This document shows positions 1-5,559 of a stretch of DNA of 6,884 nucleotides, piece by piece. The notes beneath the pieces were generated by a model. It had not been told where the DNA came from and did not search any database. It saw only the letters and a list, made by a program, of their open reading frames with translations. The position numbers and the translations under genes were made by a program. Location of the stretch: the NCBI GenBank assembly GCA_902373525.1, contig CABKMN010000126.1:1-6884 (forward strand), written 5' to 3'. Source of the stretch: an uncultured Bilophila sp. Its GTDB lineage: Bacteria; Desulfobacterota; Desulfovibrionia; Desulfovibrionales; Desulfovibrionaceae. Within the stretch, counting starts at the first letter, position 1. Each line of letters starts with the position of its first letter.

Positions 1-12
1 GAGGGATGGGGT

Positions 13-42
13 TTGGGGAAGGGAGGGAAACCCCTTCCCCAA
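13..42. terminator. Inverted repeat upstream of cbiM, possible terminator of an upstream gene
   Basis: Bases 13-23 (TTGGGGAAGGG) pair perfectly with 32-42 (CCCTTCCCCAA), giving an 11-bp stem with an 8-base loop. No run of T follows on either strand, so an intrinsic terminator is not proven. It may instead be a leader or processing structure between an upstream gene outside the window and cbiM. It ends 31 bases before the cbiM start. No convincing promoter is visible in bases 1-73, so the operon may start outside the window. Confidence 0.5.
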
Positions 43-73
43 TGTAAAAATTCAAACCGGAAGGTAATGAACC

Positions 74-676
74 ATGCATATATCGGAAGGCGTCCTTTCT
101 CCGGCGGTGCTCGGCGCGGGCGCGGTGCTGGCTGCGGCGGGCATCGCGGTGGGGCTGCGCAAACTGGACTACGATCGGCTGATGACGGTGGCGATTCTGG
201 CGGCGACCTTTTTTGTAGGGTCGCTCATCCACGTACCCGTCGGGCCGAGCAGCGTCCACCTCATCCTCAACGGGCTGCTCGGAATGCTCCTCGGGTGGGC
301 GGCGTTCCCGTCCATCTTCGTCGCGCTCATGCTTCAGGCGATCCTGTTTCAGTACGGCGGCATCACCGTACTGGGCGTGAACACCTTCAATATGGCCTTC
401 CCAGCGGTCGTCTGCTATTACCTTTTCCGGCCCATGCTGACGGAGTCCGCCCGGCGGCGGGCCATCGGAGCATTCTGTTGCGGGGCGCTGTCCGTCGCGG
501 GGGCCGGCCTGCTGACGGCCCTTTCCCTGAGCTTCAGCGACGAAGGGTTCTTCCGCACGGCGGAAATCCTGTTTCTGGCGCACATCCCGGTCATGATCGT
601 GGAAGGCGTGATCACCTCGCTGGCGGTTTCCTTCATCGCCAGAGTCCGCCCGGAAATCCTGCAATTTTCCAAGTAA
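74..676 (+). CDS. cbiM: ECF-type nickel/cobalt transporter substrate-binding membrane subunit CbiM/NikM
   Basis: This 200-residue protein is the substrate-specific S component of an energy-coupling factor transporter, taking up Ni2+ or Co2+ across the inner membrane. It starts with the family signature MHISEGVLS. In the NikM family the N-terminal amine and His2 form much of the metal site, so the start must be exactly here; an AAGGT ribosome binding site lies about 8 bases upstream. Further family features are the GPSSVHLILNG segment (residues 57-67, with His62 as the likely further ligand) and the GVNTFNMAFP segment (101-110). Hydrophobic segments lie near 10-28, 36-56, 66-92, 97-118, 130-156 and 164-192. 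His53 and His170 are also in or near the membrane. The N-terminal half lacks the cobalt CbiM-style motif that I would expect in cobalamin operons, and the NikL-like neighbour favours nickel, but the metal cannot be fixed from sequence alone. First gene of the operon visible here. Confidence 0.93.
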   Translation: MHISEGVLSPAVLGAGAVLAAAGIAVGLRKLDYDRLMTVAILAATFFVGSLIHVPVGPSSVHLILNGLLGMLLGWAAFPSIFVALMLQAILFQYGGITVLGVNTFNMAFPAVVCYYLFRPMLTESARRRAIGAFCCGALSVAGAGLLTALSLSFSDEGFFRTAEILFLAHIPVMIVEGVITSLAVSFIARVRPEILQFSK

Positions 677-685
677 GGAACGCGT

Positions 686-1357
686 ATGCGCATGTTTCGT
701 CTTGTGTGTCTGTCCCTGTGCCTGCTGTTCGCGTCGGCCACGTTCGCGTCGGCGCACCGCGTCAACATCTTCGCGTATGTGGACGGCGGCGAGATTCAGG
801 TGGAATGCGGCTTCAACAGAAGCCAGAAGGTCAGGCAGGGGACCGTTGAGGTGTTCGACGCGGTCACCGGCGGCAAGCTGTTGCAGGGAACCACGGACGG
901 CAACGGCGTGTTCCGCTTCCCGGTGACGGAGGCCCTCCGCGACGCCGGGCATGACCTGACCGTCCGCATCATCGCCGGAGAAGGCCATCAGAACGAGTGG
1001 ACCGTCGCCGCCGACGAACTCAAGGCCGCCACGGTTTCCGGCGCCTCCGGCACTTCCGCGGCCCTGACCTCCGGCACGCCCGCGTCCGCGCCAGCCTCCG
1101 CCCCTGCGGGCGAGGCGGTTTCCGGTGCCGCTCCGGCCGTCCCCGCCGGGACGCCCGCGCCCGCCGTTTCCGGCGGCGCGACGCCCGAAGAGGTCGAACG
1201 CATCGTCAACGCCGCGCTCGACGCCAAGCTGTCCCCCATCAAGCACCTGCTCGCGGAGCAGGTCGAAGCGGGCCCGAACCTCCGGGACGTCATCGGAGGC
1301 ATCGGCTGGATTTTCGGCCTGATCGGCGTGGCGGCGTATTTCAGGCGTCGCGGCTGA
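686..1357 (+). CDS. nikL: NikL-like exported, membrane-anchored accessory subunit of the nickel/cobalt ECF transporter
   Basis: The 223-residue product has a signal peptide (residues 1-23, ending in ASA) and a small beta-rich domain (about 24-112) starting HRVNIFAYVDG and containing a GEGHQNEW motif (98-105). A low-complexity Ala/Pro/Ser/Gly/Thr linker follows (about 114-166), then a short amphipathic helix (167-195) and one C-terminal membrane helix (202-219) ending in RRRG. This layout, between cbiM and cbiQ, matches the NikL component known from nickel ECF transporters of Desulfovibrio-type bacteria; databases often call such proteins CbiL-like, although they are not the methyltransferase CbiL. 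It replaces CbiN, and is thought to sit with the S component on the outer face. The ribosome binding site AAGGAA overlaps the cbiM stop codon, 5 bases before ATG. If cleaved after Ala23, the mature protein starts with His. The beta domain resembles carboxypeptidase-regulatory-like folds by pattern only. Confidence 0.78.
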   Translation: MRMFRLVCLSLCLLFASATFASAHRVNIFAYVDGGEIQVECGFNRSQKVRQGTVEVFDAVTGGKLLQGTTDGNGVFRFPVTEALRDAGHDLTVRIIAGEGHQNEWTVAADELKAATVSGASGTSAALTSGTPASAPASAPAGEAVSGAAPAVPAGTPAPAVSGGATPEEVERIVNAALDAKLSPIKHLLAEQVEAGPNLRDVIGGIGWIFGLIGVAAYFRRRG

Positions 1358-2124
1358 TGTTCGACGAACCGTTCGCACGGGGCCGGTCTTTGATACACGC
1401 GCTGGACCCCAGAATCCGTCTTGCGGCGGCCTTTGCGTGCGCCGCCTGTCTGGCGGTGGTGCGTCGTCCCGAAGCGGCCGGTGCCGGGCTGGTCATGGCG
1501 GCGCTGCTGCTCGCCCTGAGCAGGCCGCCGATGGGGGCCGTCCTTTGGCGGCTGGCGGCGGTCAACGTCTTCATCCTGTTTCTTTGGTTTACGGTCCCGT
1601 TTTCCGTGCCCGGCGACGTCCTGGCGGCGTGGGGGCCGCTGGAGATCACCCGGCAGGGCGTGCGGCTGGCCCTGCTCGTGACCGTCAAGGCCAACGCTAT
1701 TGTGCTGACCTTCCTCGCGCTGGTGGCGACGATGGATTCGCCCACGGTCGGCTACGCGCTGGAGCGGCTGGGCTTTCCCTCCAAGCTGGTCTTTCTGTTC
1801 CTGTTCACGTACCGTTACCTGCACGTCATCGCGGAGGAATGGCGCAAGCTGCATGTGGCGGCGCGCCTGCGGGGCTTCGTCCCCAGAACGAACATGCACA
1901 CCTACCGGGCCATCGGCAACATGCTGGGCATGGTCTTTGTGCAGAGTTTCGACCGTTCCGTCCGGGTGTACGAGGCCATGTTGCTGCGCGGGTTTTCCGG
2001 ACGGTTCCGGTCCGTGACCGCCTTCCGGGCGACGTCCCGCGACGCCGTGTTCGCCGTGGCGGCGTTCGCGGGGGCGGTCGGGCTCGTCGCCTTCGATCTG
2101 TATCTGGAGTTTTTCCGTGGCTGA
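1357..2124 (+). CDS. cbiQ: ECF transporter transmembrane T component CbiQ
   Basis: The 255-residue product is the integral membrane coupling subunit that links the substrate-binding subunit to the ATPase. The N-terminal SLIHALDPRIRL segment (residues 11-22) is typical of CbiQ. Hydrophobic helices lie near 20-35, 42-54, 63-84, 103-124 and 143-158, with a last one near 229-248. The two cytoplasmic coupling motifs of the family are present as ARLRGF (169-174) and AMLLRGF (207-213); their Arg-Gly cores contact the ATPase. ATG at 1357 shares its A with the preceding TGA stop (TGATG), and no good ribosome binding site is seen, so translation is probably coupled to nikL. The open frame continues upstream to 997, but that part is a shadow of nikL; the family length and N-terminus support the start at 1357. 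Confidence 0.93.
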   Translation: MFDEPFARGRSLIHALDPRIRLAAAFACAACLAVVRRPEAAGAGLVMAALLLALSRPPMGAVLWRLAAVNVFILFLWFTVPFSVPGDVLAAWGPLEITRQGVRLALLVTVKANAIVLTFLALVATMDSPTVGYALERLGFPSKLVFLFLFTYRYLHVIAEEWRKLHVAARLRGFVPRTNMHTYRAIGNMLGMVFVQSFDRSVRVYEAMLLRGFSGRFRSVTAFRATSRDAVFAVAAFAGAVGLVAFDLYLEFFRG

Positions 2125-2839
2125 TTCGCCTCTTTTCGCGCTTGAGCGTCTTTCGTTCGCCTACCCCGGCGGGCGGCGGGTTTTCGAGGACATGTCCTTC
2201 GCCCTGTACCCCGACCGCCGGATCGGTCTGTACGGTCCCAACGGCAGCGGCAAGACGACGTTTTTCCGGCTGATCATGGGGCTGGCGAAGCCGCAGGCGG
2301 GCCGGATCGTCTTTCACGGCAGGCCGGTGGAGTCCGAAAAGGACTTCCGGGAACTGCGCTGCAGGATCGGGCTGGTGTTGCAGCATGCCGAGGACCAGTT
2401 GTTCTGTCCCACCGTGCTGGAGGACGTGGCCTTCGGGCCGCTCAATCTGGGGCTTTCGCAGGACGAAGCCCGAACCCGCGCCGTCGCGACGCTGGAACGG
2501 CTCGGCCTCGGCGGGTTCGAGAACCGGCTGACGCACCGTCTCTCCGGCGGGGAAAAGAAACTGGTGTCGCTGGCCACCGTGCTGGCGATGGAGCCCGAGG
2601 CCCTGTTGCTCGACGAACCCACCAACGGATTGGACCCTGAAGCGCGGAAGCGGATCATCGGCGTCCTCAAGACCATCCCCACGGCCCGGATCATCATTTC
2701 GCACGACTGGGATTTTCTGGCGGAAACCTCCTCGGAGTATCTGACGGTCGTGGACGGGCGGCTGACGGACACCGCGCCCTCGCTGGCGCACGCGCATTTC
2801 CATGTGCATCCGCTCGGCGACAATCCGCACGAGCACTAG
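2117..2839 (+). CDS. cbiO: ECF transporter ATPase CbiO with a His-rich C-terminal tail
   Basis: The 240-residue product is the cytoplasmic ATP-binding subunit that powers metal uptake. All ABC motifs are intact: Walker A GPNGSGKTT (residues 40-48), Q-loop around Gln89, the LEDVAFGP segment typical of ECF ATPases (101-108), signature LSGGE (142-146), Walker B LLLDEPTNGLD (163-173) with catalytic Glu167, and the switch His196 in ISHD. The GTG start at 2117 overlaps the end of cbiQ by 8 bases, which indicates coupled translation. A single ATPase gene is present, so the transporter probably uses a CbiO homodimer. The protein ends soon after the core: residues 225-240 carry six histidines (225, 227, 229, 231, 238, 240), an unusual tail that could bind the transported metal. 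This is the last gene of the operon. Confidence 0.95.
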   Translation: MADSPLFALERLSFAYPGGRRVFEDMSFALYPDRRIGLYGPNGSGKTTFFRLIMGLAKPQAGRIVFHGRPVESEKDFRELRCRIGLVLQHAEDQLFCPTVLEDVAFGPLNLGLSQDEARTRAVATLERLGLGGFENRLTHRLSGGEKKLVSLATVLAMEPEALLLDEPTNGLDPEARKRIIGVLKTIPTARIIISHDWDFLAETSSEYLTVVDGRLTDTAPSLAHAHFHVHPLGDNPHEH

Positions 2840-2857
2840 GGCTCCGGGCCTTCTCTC

Positions 2858-2876
2858 AACGACTTCCGGTCGTTTT
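2858..2876 (+). terminator. Weak intrinsic terminator candidate after cbiO
   Basis: AACGAC (2858-2863) pairs with GTCGTT (2869-2874), with loop TTCCG, and the stem ends in a run of four T (2873-2876). It begins 18 bases after the cbiO stop, so it is well placed to end the transporter operon. The stem is only 6 bp and the T run short, so termination would be partial at best and some transcription may continue into the next gene. Confidence 0.4.
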
Positions 2877-2903
2877 GTCGGCATGTCTGTTCCGTTATAT
2901 ATC
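2875..2903 (+). promoter_or_regulatory. Possible sigma70-type promoter for the 88-residue protein gene
   Basis: TTGTCG (2875-2880) as -35 and TATATC (2898-2903) as -10 are spaced by 17 bases, each matching the consensus at four of six positions. This is the only AT-rich -10-like block in an otherwise GC-rich intergenic region. It would give a leader of about 105-110 bases before the gene at 3018. The match is modest and untested. Confidence 0.3.
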
Positions 2904-2976
2904 AGATCAGGCCGGATACGTTCTGTTACAAAACGCTGCGTTCGCCACACGCTGACGAAACATTCGCGGGCTAGGG

Positions 2977-3013
2977 TTCTTCCTGTAGCGCGGTACTGCG
3001 CTGCAAAGGAGAA
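2977..3013 (+). promoter_or_regulatory. Leader hairpin that pairs with the ribosome binding site of the next gene
   Basis: The inner stem pairs GTAGCGC (2985-2991) with GCGCTGC (2998-3004), seven pairs with one G-T, around a 6-base loop; T2984-A3005 can extend it. After a two-base bulge (3006-3007) the strand CCT (2981-2983) pairs with GGA (3008-3010). After a one-base bulge (T2980), TTC (2977-2979) pairs with GAA (3011-3013). The outer part thus covers the whole AAGGAGA ribosome binding site of the gene starting at 3018. About 14 pairs in total. The structure could control translation, but its function is inferred from complementarity only. Confidence 0.5.
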
Positions 3014-3017
3014 TACC

Positions 3018-3284
3018 ATGTTGAAGACTGCATGTATGCTCGTGGCCGGGGTTATGGTTCTGAGCCTTTCCGCCGGTTCGGCGCTCGCGGACAACACCGA
3101 CAAACTGATGGCCGGGGCGTCCTGGGTTTCCCTCGGGACCACCGGCGACACGGGCACGTATCCGGTCGATCCGCAAACCGGAAAGCGGCCCGGCGTCATC
3201 GACTGGGCGGGCGCGGGCAAGGACGTCTCCCGGCATCCCGACGGGCCCCACCATGATGTTCAGACCTGCGGCATCTGCAAGTAA
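3018..3284 (+). CDS. Small secreted protein of unknown function with a His/Cys-rich C-terminus
   Basis: The 88-residue product is not recognised. Residues 1-24 are a clear signal peptide: Lys3, a hydrophobic core, then SALA before Asp25. The mature chain of about 64 residues is mostly polar and Gly/Thr/Asp-rich, with no membrane segment. It ends in a segment (73-88) holding three His (73, 78, 79) and a CGIC motif (84-87) followed by a final Lys. The mature protein has exactly two cysteines, so it may form a disulfide or bind a metal; CXXCK also recalls the rare lysine-type heme attachment site, but that is weak. The ATG at 3018 is chosen because a strong AAAGGAGA ribosome binding site ends 5 bases before it and a signal peptide follows. 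The frame is open back to 2802 but upstream codons look non-coding. It stands alone: a structured leader before it and a strong terminator 11 bases after it. Confidence 0.8.
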   Translation: MLKTACMLVAGVMVLSLSAGSALADNTDKLMAGASWVSLGTTGDTGTYPVDPQTGKRPGVIDWAGAGKDVSRHPDGPHHDVQTCGICK

Positions 3285-3295
3285 CGCGGAGGCCG

Positions 3296-3327
3296 AAAAG
3301 GAGAGCCGCGCCTCTCCTTTTCTTTTA
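3296..3327 (+). terminator. Strong intrinsic terminator
   Basis: AAAAGGAGAG (3296-3305) pairs perfectly with CTCTCCTTTT (3312-3321) over a 6-base loop, and the RNA 3' side runs into TTTTCTTTTA (3318-3327). It starts 11 bases after the stop of the 88-residue protein gene. The A run on the left side makes it plausible on the other strand too, but no - strand gene ends here. Confidence 0.9.
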
Positions 3328-3350
3328 CCCGCAAGTGGGGCATCTTTGAA

Positions 3351-3374
3351 ACGGAGGCCGGAGGGGGCCTTCGT
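3351..3374 (+). promoter_or_regulatory. Leader hairpin upstream of the two-component operon
   Basis: ACGGAGGCC (3351-3359) pairs with GGCCTTCGT (3366-3374), nine pairs with one G-T, around the loop GGAGGG. It lies between the strong terminator and a second terminator-like hairpin. The loop is purine-rich and resembles a ribosome binding site. Role unknown. Confidence 0.35.
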
Positions 3375-3378
3375 CCCG

Positions 3379-3408
3379 AGCCGGGGGCGTTCTTCCGGCG
3401 GCTTTTTT
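3379..3408 (+). terminator. Terminator-like hairpin directly upstream of the response regulator gene
   Basis: AGCCG (3379-3383) pairs with CGGCT (3399-3403) and the stem is followed by six T (3403-3408). GG (3384-3385) with CC (3395-3396) can add two inner pairs across a bulge. A second register, GCCGG (3380-3384) with CCGGC (3395-3399), is equally possible. It ends only 14 bases before the GTG start, with the GGGAGGGG ribosome binding site right after it. This arrangement fits a transcription attenuator as well as a simple backup terminator. Confidence 0.45.
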
Positions 3409-3422
3409 CCGGGAGGGGAACC

Positions 3423-4124
3423 GTGGCGCAAATCCGTCTTCTGGTCGTTGACGACGACGCCGACATCCGCGAACTGCTTTCCGCCTATCTCGCCCGCTAC
3501 GACATGGACGTGGAGACGGCGGCGGACGGCGCGAGCCTGTTCGACAAGCTGGAACACGCGCGTTTCGATCTGATCATTCTGGACATCATGCTTCCCGGCG
3601 AGGACGGCCTGAGCCTGTGCCGCCGTCTGCGGAGCACCTCTTCGATTCCGGTCATTTTTCTGACCGCGCTGGACAGCGCCACCGACCGGGTGGTCGGGCT
3701 GGAACTGGGGGCCGACGATTATGTGGTCAAGCCCTTCGATCCCCGCGAACTGCTGGCCCGCATCCGTACCGTGCTCCGGCGGACGTCCGAGGTCGGGCAG
3801 GCTCCCCAGTCGGACCTGCGGACGTTCGCGGGCTGGACCCTCAACGTCCGTTCCCGCGAGCTGTCGCGCGACGACGAGCGGATCACCCTCAGCGACGCCC
3901 TGTACCGCCTGCTCATGGTCTTTCTCGACGCGCCGTTCGCCGTCCTGAGCCGCGAGTACCTGCTCCGCCAGACGCAGGGACGGGATGCGGACGTGTTCGA
4001 CCGCAGCGTGGACATTCAGGTGAGCCGCCTGCGCGCCCTGCTCAGGGACACGGGCACGACCCGGATCATCAAGACCGTGCGGGGCGGCGGCTATATGCTC
4101 TCCGCCGACGTGGAGCACGCGTGA
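3423..4124 (+). CDS. OmpR/PhoB-family two-component response regulator
   Basis: The 233-residue product is a DNA-binding response regulator. The receiver domain (about 4-118) has the acidic pocket Asp10-Asp12, phospho-acceptor Asp54 in LDIMLPGEDG, Thr81, and Lys103 in KPFDPRELLARI. A short linker leads to a winged-helix domain (about 132-230) with the recognition-helix segment FDRSVDIQVSRLRALL and the wing motif TVRGGGYML, closest in style to OmpR. The helix entry usually written T-x-x-E-F is LSDALYRLL here, a mild departure. The GTG start at 3423 has a strong GGGAGGGG ribosome binding site 4 bases upstream and is directly followed by family sequence (AQIRLLVVDDD). The stop overlaps the kinase start by 4 bases. 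Its targets are unknown; autoregulation of this operon is a common pattern in the family but no direct-repeat box was recognised. Confidence 0.95.
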   Translation: MAQIRLLVVDDDADIRELLSAYLARYDMDVETAADGASLFDKLEHARFDLIILDIMLPGEDGLSLCRRLRSTSSIPVIFLTALDSATDRVVGLELGADDYVVKPFDPRELLARIRTVLRRTSEVGQAPQSDLRTFAGWTLNVRSRELSRDDERITLSDALYRLLMVFLDAPFAVLSREYLLRQTQGRDADVFDRSVDIQVSRLRALLRDTGTTRIIKTVRGGGYMLSADVEHA

Positions 4125-5521
4125 ACGTCTCCCGCCTGCTCCCCAGAACGCTTTTCGGGCGGTTCTTCCTGATCAGCGTGATCAGCCTGCTCCTGTTCTG
4201 GGCGCTGGTCTTCCCCCTGATCAGTTACTGGAAGAATCAGGCCCTGTTCCGCGCGGTGACGTTCAACGAAAGCCGCCTGTTCCTGACCCATATCCGGCTG
4301 CTGGACAAGCTCCCGGTGATCCCGCAGCGGGACGATCTGTTCAATCCCCACGACGACGTGTTTTCCATCCATGTTTCGCGGGAGGACCCCGGCGTTCGGA
4401 CGGAAGGCGCGTATTCGCAGGGACTGCGGGAGCGTCTGGAACAGGCCCTGCGGCAGGAAGGGATCGCCTACGCGGCCCTTTCCGCACGGATTCAGGTCTT
4501 TTCCGTCCCGCCTTCCGACCCGGAGGTGAAGCGCTGGTACGCGGACCTCGCCCCGTTTCTGACCTACCGCTACATGCGGGTGGAAATCGCCCTTGAGCGA
4601 CCCGACGGCACATGGATATACGCGATCCACCGTGTGGACATCATGCCGCAAAACCGGCTGTGGGTGGTGCTTTCCTCCATCGCGCTGGAGTTTTTCCTCG
4701 TCATCGGCGGGGTGGTGCTGGCGTTGCAGTGGCTGCTGCGGCCCCTGCGGGAACTGGTGGCGGCCACGGAACGCTTCGCCAAGGACAAGGACGTGGAACC
4801 GCTCCGGGTCGATGTCGGGCCGGTGGAGGTGCGGGAGGCCGCTGCGGCGTTCAACCGCCTGTTTCGGAATATCCGGCAGGCCTTTGTGGAGCGCGAACGG
4901 TTCCTGACCTCGTTCTCGCACGATCTGCGCACTCCGCTCACGCGGCTGAGGCTGCGGCTCGAACAGGTAGAGCAGGACGAACTGCGGGAAAAGCTCTGCG
5001 CCGACGTGGACGACCTCAAGAATACGCTCAACGAAACCATCACGTTTCTCAGAAGTACGCGGAGCAAGGACGAAGTACGGCATGCGGTGCCGGTCATGCC
5101 GCTCCTGCGGGCGCTTGTGGAGGACAGGCAGGGCATCGGGCAGCCCGTCACCCTCGCCGGGGACACGGATGCGGTGCTCATGAGCTGGCCCGATCGCCTC
5201 AGAAGCTGTTTCGAGAACGTGGTGGACAACGCCCTGCGCTATGCCGGAAGGGCGGATATCCGCGTCTCTCTTGAAAGGGGGCAGAACAGGACGTGGCTGC
5301 ACATCGACTTCACGGACGACGGGCCGGGCATTCCCGAAGACAAGCTCGAACTCGTGCTGGAGCCCTATGTGCGGCTTGAAACGTCCCGGAATCCCGGCAC
5401 GGGCGGGCACGGGCTCGGCCTGTCCATCGTCAGGAATCTTGTGCGGGAAAGCGGCGGGCATGTGGTTCTGGCCAACCGCCCCGAGGGCGGGCTGCTGGTA
5501 CGGCTGTTGTTTCCCGTCTGA
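4121..5521 (+). CDS. EnvZ-like membrane sensor histidine kinase
   Basis: The 466-residue product is the cognate kinase of the regulator before it. A membrane helix (about 15-36) is followed by a periplasmic sensor region of about 140 residues (38-180), a second membrane helix (181-205), a HAMP linker (205-257), and the dimerisation/phosphotransfer helix pair with the H-box FSHDLRTPLTR (265-275; phospho-His267). The ATPase domain has an N-box FENVVDNALRYA (364-375), G1 box DDGPGIP (399-405), and G2 box GTGGHGLGLSIV (426-437). All catalytic motifs are intact, and the HAMP-to-H-box region resembles EnvZ. The sensor region has no cysteine and matches no fold I recognise; it carries an Asp/His cluster at 71-84. 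The start is the GTG at 4121, whose TGA overlaps the regulator stop; the open frame further upstream is a shadow of the regulator gene. Confidence 0.94.
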   Translation: MNVSRLLPRTLFGRFFLISVISLLLFWALVFPLISYWKNQALFRAVTFNESRLFLTHIRLLDKLPVIPQRDDLFNPHDDVFSIHVSREDPGVRTEGAYSQGLRERLEQALRQEGIAYAALSARIQVFSVPPSDPEVKRWYADLAPFLTYRYMRVEIALERPDGTWIYAIHRVDIMPQNRLWVVLSSIALEFFLVIGGVVLALQWLLRPLRELVAATERFAKDKDVEPLRVDVGPVEVREAAAAFNRLFRNIRQAFVERERFLTSFSHDLRTPLTRLRLRLEQVEQDELREKLCADVDDLKNTLNETITFLRSTRSKDEVRHAVPVMPLLRALVEDRQGIGQPVTLAGDTDAVLMSWPDRLRSCFENVVDNALRYAGRADIRVSLERGQNRTWLHIDFTDDGPGIPEDKLELVLEPYVRLETSRNPGTGGHGLGLSIVRNLVRESGGHVVLANRPEGGLLVRLLFPV

Positions 5522-5559
5522 TCGCCGTGTTGAACACCGTAACCGGACGAGGTGGCCCT

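Noticed and set aside
13..849. 278-codon + strand frame overlapping cbiM
   Set aside because: It runs through cbiM in another frame with Arg/Gly-rich sequence, while cbiM has a full family match and proper start.
988..1899. Long open frame on the - strand opposite nikL and cbiQ
   Set aside because: Its translation is rich in Arg, Gln and Pro with no family motif, and it lies wholly opposite two well-supported genes; typical of GC-rich DNA. The - strand frames at 1826-3220, 2907-4118, 4091-5461 and 5365-6609 were rejected for the same reason.
2802..3017. Upstream extension of the 88-residue protein
   Set aside because: The frame is open, but the strong ribosome binding site and signal peptide begin at 3018, and the extension would overlap the end of cbiO.
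3267..3281. Covalent c-type heme site in the 88-residue protein
   Set aside because: The standard CXXCH is not present; CXXCK needs a dedicated lyase in known cases and has almost no protein after it here. Kept only as a possibility to exclude.
3336..3351. Possible sigma54 promoter (TGGGGCA then TTGAA)
   Set aside because: The GG and the would-be GC elements are off the required spacing by one base and the downstream GC is missing.
3346..3374. TTGAAA as a -35 element for the two-component operon
   Set aside because: No -10-like hexamer lies 16-18 bases downstream; that stretch is GC-rich.
5527..5559. GTG start 11 codons upstream for the alcohol dehydrogenase
   Set aside because: No ribosome binding site precedes it, and the extra residues do not look like the family N-terminus. 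The ATG at 5560 has a good site and spacing.
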